From assembly GCF_030285625.1 (NCBI RefSeq), contig NZ_CP127294.1:2118001-2182000 (forward strand): a stretch of DNA of 64,000 nucleotides. Reading direction: 5' to 3'. The notes under the pieces were generated by a model that was not told where the DNA came from, searched no databases, and worked only from the letters and a program-made list of their open reading frames with translations. The stretch is from Amycolatopsis sp. 2-15. Lineage in GTDB: Bacteria > Actinomycetota > Actinomycetes > Mycobacteriales > Pseudonocardiaceae. Of this stretch, positions 25,691-33,167 are shown piece by piece (position 1 is the first letter of the stretch; each line of letters starts with the position of its first letter). The position numbers were made by a program, and so were the translations under genes.

Positions 25691-26922
25691 CAGCCCCGCA
25701 AAGCGTTCAACGCGAACGCCGCATGCATCGCCACCCCAGCCGGCATCGCGGCCTCGTCGAAGACCACCCGGTTCGAGTGGTTCGCCGGAGCGTCCGAGGG
25801 TGACACCCCGGGCGGGCGGGCCCCGAGGAACGCGAACGCGCCCGGAACCCGTTGCAGCACATACGAAAAGTCCTCCGCCCCCATGATCGGGTGCGGGATC
25901 TCCTGGACGTTCTCCTCGCCGAGCACTGTCGCGCCCAGGGCCAGCACCTCGGCGGCCACCTCGGAGTCGTTCACGGTCGGTGGGTAGCCGGGCTCGATGT
26001 CGGCCAGGACGCGGCACCCGTGGGCCGCGCCGATGGACTCGCAGACGCGGGGCAGCTCAGTCCGGACCACGGCGCGCGTGGCTTCCGCCAGGGTGCGAAT
26101 GGTTCCTTCGAGCACGGCCGTCTCGGGGATGATGTTCGTGGTCGTGCCGGCCTCGATGCGGGTCACGGAGATCACGGCGGGGTCGAAGACGCCGATGCGG
26201 CGGGTGACCATCGTCTGCAGGGCGCCGACCATCGCGGCCGCCGCGGGGACGGGGTCGATGGCTTCCTGCGGGGCGGAGCCGTGGCCGCCGCGTCCGGTCA
26301 CCTCGACGCGGAAGGTGTCGGCGGACGCCATCATCGCGCCGCCGCGGACCTGGAGGAGGCCAGTGGGCGTGTTGGCCATGACGTGGAGGCCGAAGGCGCG
26401 TGAGACGCGCGGGCCGGCCGCGTCGAGCACGCCCTCGTGGATCATGAAGCGCGCGCCGTGGTGGCCTTCCTCGCCGGGCTGGAACATGAAGACCACGGAG
26501 CCGGCCAGTGAGTCCACCCGCGAGGCCAGCAGGCGGGCGGCGGAGGCGAGCATGGCGACGTGGGTGTCGTGCCCGCAGGCGTGCATGGTGTCGTCGAGCT
26601 CGGACGAGAACTCGAGGCCGGTGTCCTCGTGCAGCGGCAGCGCGTCCATGTCCCCGCGCAGCAGCACGGCCGGGCCCGGGCGCGCGCCGCGCAGCACGGC
26701 GGTGAGCGACGTAGTGGCGCGGCCCTCGGTCACGGAAAGCGGCAGGTCGGCAAGGGCCGAACGGATGGCTTCCTGCGTCCGCGGCAGCTGGAGCCCCTGC
26801 TCCGGCCGGCGGTGCAGGGCGCGGCGCAACGCGACGGTGCGGTCCTGCAGCTCCCGCGCGGCGTCGAGCAGCCCGTCGAAGCGGGTGTCCGGGAGAGTCG
26901 GCAGGTCGGTGGGTCCGGTCAT
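25690..26922 (-). CDS. M20-family amidohydrolase (hippurate hydrolase/IAA-amino-acid hydrolase type)
   Basis: 410 aa. Metal-ligand signatures of peptidase M20D: LLRGDMDALPLHEDTG, MHACGHDTHVAML (C-H-D-H), FMFQPGEEGHHGARFMIHEG with the general-base Glu pair, HVMANTPTG, and PIMGAEDFSYVL. The dimerisation domain lies between ~190 and 305 (RGGHGSAPQEAIDP). Cytoplasmic; removes N-acyl or aryl groups from amino acids or small amides. ATG 26922 begins MTGPTDLP; a longer frame upstream lacks support. It is divergent from the tadA-associated gene. Confidence 0.9.
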   Translation of the reverse strand: MTGPTDLPTLPDTRFDGLLDAARELQDRTVALRRALHRRPEQGLQLPRTQEAIRSALADLPLSVTEGRATTSLTAVLRGARPGPAVLLRGDMDALPLHEDTGLEFSSELDDTMHACGHDTHVAMLASAARLLASRVDSLAGSVVFMFQPGEEGHHGARFMIHEGVLDAAGPRVSRAFGLHVMANTPTGLLQVRGGAMMASADTFRVEVTGRGGHGSAPQEAIDPVPAAAAMVGALQTMVTRRIGVFDPAVISVTRIEAGTTTNIIPETAVLEGTIRTLAEATRAVVRTELPRVCESIGAAHGCRVLADIEPGYPPTVNDSEVAAEVLALGATVLGEENVQEIPHPIMGAEDFSYVLQRVPGAFAFLGARPPGVSPSDAPANHSNRVVFDEAAMPAGVAMHAAFALNALRG

Positions 26923-26998
26923 GGCTCGATAGTGGCACCACGGACGCTTCGGGTGCACCGTGCGTGCGCTCGCATCGGCGGCGGAATACGGTGTGCGC

Positions 26999-27481
26999 AT
27001 GGCGGTGCAAGAGCCGGTCACGGGCTTCGCGATGGCAGTGGTCCGAGAAGACGGTCGGTGGCGGTGCAGTGCGCTCGATCCCGCGGCGCTCACGGAGCTC
27101 GACGCGGCGATCACCGAGCTGGGAAAACTCCGCTCGACCGGCGCGGCGTTCGGGCTGCTGGCGGTGGACGACGAGTTCTTCGTGATCGTGCGCCCGAGCC
27201 CGCGGGGGCCGTCGCTGCTGCTGTCGGACGCCGCGGCGGCGCTCGACTACGACATCGCCGCGGACGTGCTCGACGTCCTGCGCGTCGACCCGCCCGACGA
27301 GGACGACGACGCCGTGTGGCCCGAAGGCGACCTCGAAATCCTCGCCGATCTCGGACTGCCGGGCGGCGAGCTTGAAGTTATCGTCGGAGAGGTGGATCTC
27401 TACCCCGACGAGCAGCTCCAGATGATCGCCCAGCGCTGCGGCTTCGCGGCCGAGTTCTCGAAACTGCTGGACGAGCTCTGA
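26999..27481 (+). CDS. tRNA adenosine deaminase-associated protein
   Basis: 160 aa, acidic: FAMAVVREDGRWRCSALDPA, LDYDIAADVLDVL, and a Glu/Asp-rich middle, ending GFAAEFSKLLDEL. This matches the TIGR03941 family that almost always sits just upstream of tadA in actinobacteria. Its role is unknown; it may assist TadA. ATG 26999 is preferred over an in-frame start at 26960. TadA starts 23 bases after its stop. Confidence 0.87.
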   Translation: MAVQEPVTGFAMAVVREDGRWRCSALDPAALTELDAAITELGKLRSTGAAFGLLAVDDEFFVIVRPSPRGPSLLLSDAAAALDYDIAADVLDVLRVDPPDEDDDAVWPEGDLEILADLGLPGGELEVIVGEVDLYPDEQLQMIAQRCGFAAEFSKLLDEL

Positions 27482-27504
27482 GACGCCCGGCCGACACCGA
27501 AGCC

Positions 27505-28029
27505 GTGCAGGCGGCGCTCGAAGCCGCGCGCGGTCCAGGCGCCGATGTGCCCATCGGCGCCGTGGTGTTCGGCCCTGACGGACGGCCGCTGGCTGCGGCC
27601 CGCAACGCCCGCGTCGAGCTCGGCGACCCCACCGCCCACGCGGAGATCCTCGCCCTGCGCGCGGCCGCCCGCGTCCACGGCGACGGGTGGCGCCTGGAGG
27701 GCTGCACGCTCGCCGTGACGTTGGAACCCTGCACGATGTGCGCGGGCGCCCTCGTGCTCGCCCGCGTCGCCCGCCTGGTGTTCGGCGCGTGGGAACCCAA
27801 GACCGGCGCCGTGTCCTCCCTGTGGGACGTCGTGCGCGACCGCCGGCTCAACCACCGCCCCGAAGTCCACGGCGGCGTGCTCGCTTCGGAGTGCGCCGAG
27901 CTGCTCGAGACCTACTTCGCCACCCGCCGCCACCCCGCCGACGCCCTGGCTCCGGCCTCCGGTATTGTTCTCGGCGGTGGCGTGTCCGAGCGGCCGAAGG
28001 AGCACGACTCGAAATCGTGTGACGGTTAA
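27505..28029 (+). CDS. tadA: tRNA-specific adenosine deaminase
   Basis: 174 aa. It makes the wobble inosine of tRNA-Arg(ACG). Zinc and catalytic motifs: TAHAEILAL (H and E) and LEPCTMCAGAL (PCxxC). GTG 27505 gives MQAALEAARG; an upstream CTG (27478) is a weaker option. The last ~18 codons are unusual: after the helix ELLETYFATRRHPAD the frame stays open into the tRNA-Ser gene and ends within it (VSERPKEHDSKSCDG is translated tRNA sequence). The coding region thus overlaps the tRNA by 54 nt, or the native stop has been lost. Confidence 0.92.
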   Translation: MQAALEAARGPGADVPIGAVVFGPDGRPLAAARNARVELGDPTAHAEILALRAAARVHGDGWRLEGCTLAVTLEPCTMCAGALVLARVARLVFGAWEPKTGAVSSLWDVVRDRRLNHRPEVHGGVLASECAELLETYFATRRHPADALAPASGIVLGGGVSERPKEHDSKSCDG

Positions 28030-28062
28030 TCCCGTCCGTGGGTTCAAATCCCACCGCCACCG
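27976..28062 (+). tRNA. tRNA-Ser (anticodon CGA)
   Basis: An 87-nt class II tRNA. The acceptor GGTGGCG (27976-27982) pairs with CGCCACC (28055-28061), discriminator G 28062; CCA is not encoded. The anticodon stem CACGA/TCGTG holds the loop CTCGAAA with anticodon CGA at 28010-28012 (reads UCG). A long variable arm (TGACGGTTAATCCCGTC) and the T-loop GGTTCAAATCC complete it. The 5' half lies inside the end of tadA. Its 3' half is duplicated at 28806. Confidence 0.97.
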
Positions 28063-28063
28063 C
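28007..28063 (+). repeat. attachment-site copy in the tRNA-Ser 3' half
   Basis: 57 bp from the anticodon loop to just past the tRNA end (ACTCGAAATCGTGTG to CCACCGC). It matches 28806-28862 with three substitutions (54 of 57). Integration into a tRNA 3' end that keeps the tRNA intact is the classic pattern of tyrosine-integrase elements; this copy completes the working tRNA. Confidence 0.88.
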
Positions 28064-28072
28064 ACTTGCCAG

Positions 28073-28115
28073 GCAGAACGCCGGGTGACCCGCGAAGGGT
28101 TGCCCGGCGTTCTGC
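28073..28115 (+). terminator. terminator after tRNA-Ser(CGA)
   Basis: GCAGAACGCCGGG (28073-28085) pairs perfectly with CCCGGCGTTCTGC (28103-28115). It is 10 bases downstream of the tRNA. A nearly identical stem core (AACGCCGGG/CCCGGCGTT) follows the other tRNA-Ser at 41773-41812, so these may be a shared tRNA-linked terminator type. Confidence 0.8.
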
Positions 28116-28241
28116 TGTGTGGTCTCAGTTCTGGTCTCAGATGTACCTCTTAGGCGGGCACCAACCTCCGCCCGCCGATCTACTGGCGTGGCCTGAATAG
28201 TCTGCGCAGTAGCGAAGTGCAGGGGCGGGAGAGATGCGCGG

Positions 28242-28565
28242 ATGTGGCATTTGCGGGTCGCGTGGTTGCACGAGTTCGCCGAGGAGCCAGTCGAGATCCT
28301 CAGCGAGGTCGGCGCCGATGGCTACGAGCGTCGGAAGGTAGAGCGCTTCCGGGACGGCCGACTCGGTTGGGCTGACGAGAAGCATGAGGTGGGCGGCACA
28401 GGCTTAGGCGAGCTCCCCGTCCCACCTCTCGACGAGATCAACGCACAGCAGGAGTTCGTGGCGTCTCGAATCCCTGACCGCGAGTTTGAATGGGCCTGGG
28501 GGCAAGCGCTCAGTGGGCATGAACACCCAGCTTCAGGCTCGGTGACAACTATCGATCACAGGTGA
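28242..28565 (+). CDS. DUF6881-like small protein in the element remnant
   Basis: 107 aa: MWHLRVAWLHEFAEEPVEIL, SEVGADGYERRKVERFRDGR, LGWADEKHEVGGTGLGELPV. This follows the DUF6881 pattern (W-H--EP-EI-SE---DGYE-RKVE-FRDG--G-A). The family is small, of unknown function, and frequent in mobile or toxin-rich regions. ATG 28242 lies after GGGAGAG. Codon usage is less GC-biased than chromosomal neighbours. The C-terminal ~25 residues look non-native, perhaps from rearrangement. Confidence 0.65.
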   Translation: MWHLRVAWLHEFAEEPVEILSEVGADGYERRKVERFRDGRLGWADEKHEVGGTGLGELPVPPLDEINAQQEFVASRIPDREFEWAWGQALSGHEHPASGSVTTIDHR

Positions 28566-28805
28566 CAGATAGCCTTCACAGTCACACTGAGTGGGCTCAC
28601 GCGTGGCCATGTGGTTGGTGGCCCGCGACACGGCCGTGGCCAACGCAGAGAGATCAGAGCGCTTCAGCACTTGCACCGTAGATCGGCTGACTGGGGCCGA
28701 ACTGGTCTCAGTTCACTCAGGTTCGCAGTGGTTCAAAGGCGGTCGTCGATGCAGTCTGAGCAGGTCAAACGCTCGACCTGAACCGGCCTGACGACCGGGC
28801 CTGGA

Positions 28806-28862
28806 ACTCGAAATCGTGTGACGGTTAATCCTGTCCGTGGGTTCGAATCTCACCGCCACCGC
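28806..28862 (+). repeat. second attachment-site copy (partial tRNA-Ser)
   Basis: 57-bp copy of the tRNA-Ser(CGA) 3' half with CC to CT, CAAATCC to CGAATCT changes. Without a 5' half it cannot fold as a tRNA. It marks the distal end of the integrated element. Confidence 0.88.
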
Positions 28863-29166
28863 TCGCGAGTGGGCGAGGCATGTCGACGGAATGCGTCGAG
28901 GTGCCTCGCTCGCCGTGTTTCTGGGGGTGCAACGCCCCAGGCCCCGCCCGGGGCGTTGCCCCCGGATCCCCGGTGGTGGTCACCTGCTGCGGATGGGTCA
29001 CTGGTGGTGGGTGGCCGTCTTTGAAAGACAAATCCGGTAGGCGCTCAGGTCGAGCTGTCGGCAGTACAGCCGGTCCCGGGGGCGTTCGTTTCCGGGGCAC
29101 GGTTTTACCGGCCGGAACCCGGACGCCTCAGTCGAACCGTTCAGCGCGCCGCAGCTGTCGGCGACC
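28863..29166. other. non-coding stretch with one GC-rich hairpin
   Basis: About 300 bases between the distal attachment copy and the small-protein pair. No gene is supported. It contains the dyad GGGGGTGCAACGCCCC (28923-28938) and CGGGGCGTTGCCCCC (28949-28963), which can form a stable, slightly bulged stem and could end transcription from either side. Confidence 0.55.
28923..28963. terminator. GC-rich hairpin
   Basis: GGGGGTGCAACGCCCC and CGGGGCGTTGCCCCC form an imperfect stem around a ~10-base loop. No T run. Placement downstream of the minus-strand pair (stop 29167) and the element end fits a terminator. Confidence 0.5.
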
Positions 29167-29739
29167 TCAGTCGAAGGGTAGGACTGGGGTGCCGAAGGGT
29201 TCGAGGAACGAGATGGTCTCCAGGATGGTGGAGACGCCGGTTTGCACGGCGCGCACGACCGCGGTGCACGCGTCGAGGACCGGTTGAACCGTTTCCGTGG
29301 AGCGGTCGCCGGCCAGGACAGCCACCGCGGCTGCCCCGGCTGAGCTCGCGACGTAGGTGACCTGGGCGGCCGTCTCGGCCGCGAGGCGGTCCAGCAGGTC
29401 GGCCAGGTCGAGTCCGACGGCGGCAGTGCGAGCGGCGGCTTCGGCGGCTTGCCGGTAGTGCACGTCGAGCTCGTCGGCGCGGGTGCGGAAGAGGGCGGCG
29501 GGCTCGCCGCCCCAGCGGCGTTCCGCGCGGTGAGCGCCGCTTTCGAACGCCAGCCTCGCGGTGACCAGGACGTCGCGGCCGGTGGACAGCGTGCGGGCCG
29601 ACTCGCGGATGGCGGGAGGCGAACAGTCGATCTGCTGCAGCGCGGCCACCGGATCCGGGGCACCGAGGCGCGCGCCCGCCTTCCGCAGCGGCTCGAGGGT
29701 CGCGGCGGCTTTCTCCAGGGCCGGGTGCAGGAAAGGCAT
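29167..29739 (-). CDS. helical protein, T7SS-substrate-like, unknown function
   Basis: 190 aa, almost all helical and Ala-rich: MPFLHPALEKAAATLEPLRK, ESGAHRAERRWGGEPAALFR, ADLLDRLAAETAAQVTYVA. The segment RRWGGEPA has the W-G turn seen in WXG100-like hairpins. It ends ETISFLEPFGTPVLPFD. Start ATG 29739 overlaps the stop of the 99-aa gene upstream (TGATG), so they are coupled. I do not recognise the family; the pair layout (short plus long helical proteins) suggests type VII-type partners, but no ESX core gene is next to it. Confidence 0.72.
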   Translation of the reverse strand: MPFLHPALEKAAATLEPLRKAGARLGAPDPVAALQQIDCSPPAIRESARTLSTGRDVLVTARLAFESGAHRAERRWGGEPAALFRTRADELDVHYRQAAEAAARTAAVGLDLADLLDRLAAETAAQVTYVASSAGAAAVAVLAGDRSTETVQPVLDACTAVVRAVQTGVSTILETISFLEPFGTPVLPFD

Positions 29740-30038
29740 CAGGTGAACAGCGCCGTCGCCACCGCGGGGCGGATCTTCTCCGCGTGCCCGCCCGCTGCCA
29801 TGCGCAGGCGGCCGGCGAGGTCGGACGTCGCGTCGCCGAGCACGCGGGCGTCGACATCGCGCGCGGCCAGCGCGGCCTCCCAGCGCGCGGCCAGCTCGCG
29901 CGCGGGCGCGGAGATGCCGAACGGCGTCGACTCCAGGCGTGCCTCTGCGAAGCGGCCGGCTGCCTGGTCGGCGTCGGCCGCGGCCTTGTCCAGCGCGTCG
30001 GCCGCGGCGCGCAGCCGCTCACTCGTCGAGCTCGCCAT
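29739..30038 (-). CDS. small helical protein, WXG/EspC-like
   Basis: 99 aa: MASSTSERLRAAADALDKAA, RFAEARLESTPFGISAPARE, LAARWEAALAARDVDARVLG. One tryptophan sits near the middle between two long helices, and its length is typical of ESX-secreted helical hairpins. No signal peptide. ATG 30038 is used rather than a start 11 codons upstream, because MASSTSERL begins the helix and a purine-rich AGGGGCGG precedes it. First gene of a coupled pair. Confidence 0.7.
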   Translation of the reverse strand: MASSTSERLRAAADALDKAAADADQAAGRFAEARLESTPFGISAPARELAARWEAALAARDVDARVLGDATSDLAGRLRMAAGGHAEKIRPAVATALFT

Positions 30039-30351
30039 GGGACCGCCCCTTCCCGGACCAAACCAGTTCAAGGTGGCCAGGCCCCCACCTCGTCACCCTG
30101 TAGGGGGAGATCTAACCTCATCACGTCGTGTGTGGTCACTCGGCCGGGCGTAGGACAGTTCCACATCGTTAAGAGCCTTGGCCCGCCGCGGTAGCGCTGA
30201 TGACCATCGCGCCCATGCCAGCCACCCGCCCCCGCAGTCGACCCGGCGGCCCGTCCGGTGCAGGCACCGCCGCGCGCCAGCCGACGCGGCAAGCCACCCC
30301 GATCGGCCGAACTCCGCTCAACCAAGCCGATTCGTCCACCCGGAGGACTTG
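30039..30351. promoter_or_regulatory. divergent upstream region of helical pair and dioxygenase
   Basis: 313 bases with no supported gene. It must hold promoters for the minus-strand pair and the plus-strand dioxygenase. GGAGGACTTG directly precedes ATG 30352. The hairpin-like GCCCCCACCTC/TAGGGGGAGA near 30081-30111 is imperfect. No operator was recognised. Confidence 0.45.
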
Positions 30352-31287
30352 ATGTCGATCGACCTGCTGCGCTCATCGGCCACCCCCGCCGACGGCATCC
30401 TCGAAGGTCCGCGCGTGCTGCGCCGGCTGCCCGAAGGCGTCGAGGAACGCCCCTACGAACTGTTCACCCTCCGTCCCCTCGGACGGGTGATCGGGGCCGA
30501 AATCGAGGGCGTCGACCTCGGAGCGTCATTGACCCCAGGGTTCGCGAAGAGCTGAACCGCGCGTTGCTGGAGTGGAAGGTGCTGTTCTTCCGCGAACAGA
30601 AAATGACGTCGGAACAACAGCGCGTGTTCGCTTCCCACTGGGGAGCGTTGGAAACCAACCCCTTCATCCCGCGAGGCGACAACGACGAGGTCGTCCGCTT
30701 CACCCGCAACGCGGGCCGGCCCGGCTACGAGAACATCTGGCACACCGACGTCACCTGGCGCTCCGCGCCCGCGCTCGGCTCCGTCCTCCGGCTGGGGGAG
30801 GTCCCGCCCGGTCGGCGGCGACACGATGTTTGCCGACATGGCCGCCGCCTACGACAACCTGCCCGCCGGCGCGCACGAACGCATCGACAGCCTCACCGCG
30901 GTCCACGACTTCGTCCCCGGCTTCGAGCGCTTCACCGACCGAGACGTGCTGGCCGCCCACCAGGACCGTTTCCCTCCCGTCGAGCACCCGATCGTCCGGG
31001 TCCACCCCGAGACCGGCCGGCGCACGCTGTTCGTGAACCAGGCCTTCACCACCCACGTCGTCGGCCTCGGTAAAATCGAGAGCGACCGCCTGCTCCGCTA
31101 CCTGTTCCTCCAGGCCCACACGCCCGAGTACCAGGTGCGCTTCCGCTGGACCCGCGACGCCGTGGCGTTCTGGGACGACCGCGCGACCCAGCACTACGCT
31201 GTGCACGACTACCACCCCCACAACCGGGTGGCCGAACGCGTCGCCATCGTGGGCGACCGGCCGTACGGGCCTAACCTGGTCGCATGA
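30352..31287 (+). pseudogene. TauD/TfdA-type Fe(II)/2-oxoglutarate dioxygenase, two frameshifts
   Basis: Starts MSIDLLRSSATPADG with a good ribosome binding site. The frame is lost at CCCC 30533-30536 (one base too few): restored it reads SLTPRVREELNRALLEWKVL. It is lost again near 30808-30812 (one base too many): restored, GEVPP joins VGGDTMFADM. Start and end are in the same frame, so the changes compensate in length (311 aa). Motifs span the breaks: FFREQ, WHTDVTW with the HxD iron ligands, VHPETGRRTLFVNQAFT, and WDDRATQHYAVHDY with the distal His. As sequenced, translation stops at 30555. Coupled to the downstream epoxide-hydrolase-like gene (ATGA). Confidence 0.8.
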
Positions 31288-31712
31288 GCGAACCCAAGGC
31301 CGTGGTCACCGCGTTCCTGCAGGCTCTCGAGGACATGGACGTCGAGCGGGCGCTGAGCCACGTGGCAGTCGACATCACCTACCAGAACGTGCCGCTCCCG
31401 GCCGCCCGCGGGCTCGCGGCTGTGGAGAAGCAGCTGCGCACACTGACCCGGTTCGGCACCGGGTTCGAAGCGCGCACGCACCACATCGCCGCAGACGGCA
31501 ACATCGTGCTCACCGAACGCACCGACGTGCTGCGCCGCGGTTCGTTCGCGGCGGAGTTCTGGGTGTGCGGCACCTTCGAGGTCGAGAACGGCCGGATCGT
31601 GCTGTGGCGCGACTACTTCGACTGGACGACGTTCCTCGCGGCCAGCGCGAAGGGCGCCGGACGCGCGGCGCTGTCCGGCGCCAAGACCCTCATCGGCAAG
31701 TACCGTTCGTAG
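31284..31712 (+). CDS. limonene-1,2-epoxide hydrolase-like protein
   Basis: 142 aa, NTF2-like fold. The full epoxide-hydrolase constellation is visible: Tyr33 and Asn35 in TYQNVPL, Arg79 and Asp81 in TERTDVLRR, Asp110 in VLWRDYFD. In limonene epoxide hydrolase the equivalents are Y53, N55, R99, D101 and D132, which bind and activate water. It likely opens an epoxide on a small lipid or terpene-like compound. The ATG overlaps the dioxygenase stop; an oxygenase and an epoxide hydrolase in one operon make biochemical sense. Confidence 0.88.
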   Translation: MSEPKAVVTAFLQALEDMDVERALSHVAVDITYQNVPLPAARGLAAVEKQLRTLTRFGTGFEARTHHIAADGNIVLTERTDVLRRGSFAAEFWVCGTFEVENGRIVLWRDYFDWTTFLAASAKGAGRAALSGAKTLIGKYRS

Positions 31713-31739
31713 GTGGTGCGGCCGCGAAGCCGCACCACC
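31712..31739 (+). terminator. hairpin after the epoxide-hydrolase-like gene
   Basis: GGTGGTGCGGC (31712-31722) and GCCGCACCACC (31729-31739), 11 bp, loop of six. It starts on the stop codon. No T run. Confidence 0.6.
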
Positions 31740-32039
31740 CACGAACCCCCGGGGCAAACTTTTCCGCGGACGCCGCGGTCGCGGGAGAAGCGGAAAATCC
31801 CGCGTCCGCGGCGTTCCCCAGCGGGGCGCGAAACCGCGCAAGCCGAACACGATCAACCCCCATGTGATCGTGTCGCCTCCCCCCGCGGTGTGCGACCCGT
31901 GAGCTTTCGGGAAGTGGTCTGGGCCACGTTCCCGGGGGCTCGCGAGTAAAGGTACCTCTGGGGCAAACGGACCGCGCCAAAGCTTGACCTGCATTTAAGG
32001 CAGATGGGCCGTCCGGGTGACGACCTGGGCAAACGCCCC
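31740..32039. other. non-coding stretch between convergent genes
   Basis: About 300 bases between the epoxide-hydrolase-like gene and the CapA-like gene. No gene is supported. CCGCGGACGCCGCGG near 31768 and CGCGTCCGCGGCG near 31799 are complementary in part and could form a second hairpin. Confidence 0.45.
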
Positions 32040-33077
32040 TCAGCGCTTCGGCGCGAGAAACCCTTCGACGGTGCCGATCCCGGCTCCCACGGCCACCTTT
32101 GTGGACCGCCGGGCTGACAGCTCGGCGACATGCCGCAGTACCTGCGCCGCCGCTTCGCCGGCGAGCGGCACGCACTCGTTGTCCTCGCCACGGCGCACGG
32201 GGATCAGCTCGAGCCGCGGCCGGTCACCGAGCAGGCACCCGGCGAGCAGCCCGTCGACGTGGCGGCCGCGCATCGGGGGCCAGTCGAACACGAGGTTGCC
32301 GAGGCTGTAGAGGATCGGGCGGCCGCGGTAGACCTCCACGGCCTGGATGCTGTGCGGCCCGTGGCCCACCACGAGGTCGGCGCCCGCGTCGATGATCGCG
32401 TGGGCGTAGGCGATCTGGTACTCGGTGAGCTCGTCGCCCGGCAGCCCCCAGTGCATCGACACGACCACGTGGTCGGCCGTCGCGCGGGCGCGGTGGACGT
32501 CGGCGACCAGACGTTCCAGGTCCGCCGGCACCGGGTTGGTGTGGACGATCGGCGGCCGGCCCGGCACGTCGAGCACCCGCGGATCCGGCTGGTAGGAGGT
32601 GTAGGCACCGGCGGCCGCGACGCCCGCCGAGTCGGCCTTCGCCTCTTGACCGATCGGCCAGCACAGCGACGTGAACGCGAGGAAGGCGACGCGGCGATCG
32701 GCCCGTTCGATCACGGCCGGCGTGTGCGCGGCGGTGAGGTTCGCACCACCGCCGCAGTACGCGATCCCGGCCTTCTCCAGCACCGACAGGCTCGCGAGCA
32801 TGGCCGGCGGCGGGTAGGTCACGTTGTTGGCGACCGACACCACGTCGATGCCGGCGGCGGTGAGCGCCTCGACCATTTCCGGCGCGGAATGGCGCCAATT
32901 CGGCTTGTGCGGGATGTCCAGACCGCCGTGGTCGCCCATCGATCCCGACAGCGGACCCTCGAGGTTGACGAAACGCACGTCGGCCCCGCTCAGCAACGGA
33001 GTCAATGCCCGGAATGCCGTTTTCGGCTCGCTTCGGCCCTGCACGTTGACGTCTCCGCCGAGTACGAGAGAGATCAC
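32040..33077 (-). CDS. CapA-family (PgsA-like) metallophosphoesterase-fold protein
   Basis: 345 aa. CapA/PGA_cap motifs in order: VLGGDVNVQGR, FVNLEGPLSG, IDVVSVANNVTY (normally -NNH-; the His is replaced here by Val), HWGLPGDELTEYQ, and DLVVGHGPHSIQAVEVYRGR with LYSLGNLVFD. The family acts in poly-gamma-glutamate or capsule assembly, or as an uncharacterised phosphoesterase. There is no signal peptide or membrane anchor, so it is probably cytoplasmic. The start is GTG 33077 after GAGGGA. The changed NNH motif may alter metal binding. Confidence 0.83.
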   Translation of the reverse strand: MISLVLGGDVNVQGRSEPKTAFRALTPLLSGADVRFVNLEGPLSGSMGDHGGLDIPHKPNWRHSAPEMVEALTAAGIDVVSVANNVTYPPPAMLASLSVLEKAGIAYCGGGANLTAAHTPAVIERADRRVAFLAFTSLCWPIGQEAKADSAGVAAAGAYTSYQPDPRVLDVPGRPPIVHTNPVPADLERLVADVHRARATADHVVVSMHWGLPGDELTEYQIAYAHAIIDAGADLVVGHGPHSIQAVEVYRGRPILYSLGNLVFDWPPMRGRHVDGLLAGCLLGDRPRLELIPVRRGEDNECVPLAGEAAAQVLRHVAELSARRSTKVAVGAGIGTVEGFLAPKR

Positions 33078-33167
33078 TGTGTCAACCCGTCCCTCGGAGG
33101 TAATTCCGTGAACTCGTTACGAATCGTTGCCTCTTAGTCTTCCTACCCTTCGCTTGTTCGGGGGACG

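Larger units (their letters stand above)
28063..28806. mobile_element. remnant of an integrative element in tRNA-Ser(CGA)
   Basis: About 0.74 kb bounded by the two 57-bp direct repeats. Its base composition is lower in GC than the surroundings, and it holds only one plausible gene (DUF6881). No integrase, excisionase or replication gene remains. GGTCTCAG words near 28128-28140 and 28703 may be residues of integrase-end sequence. Probably the scar of a larger element after internal deletion, or a very small passenger. Confidence 0.7.

Noticed and set aside
28591..28791. 66-codon frame inside the integrated-element remnant
   Set aside because: No ribosome binding site and no recognisable pattern; probably chance.
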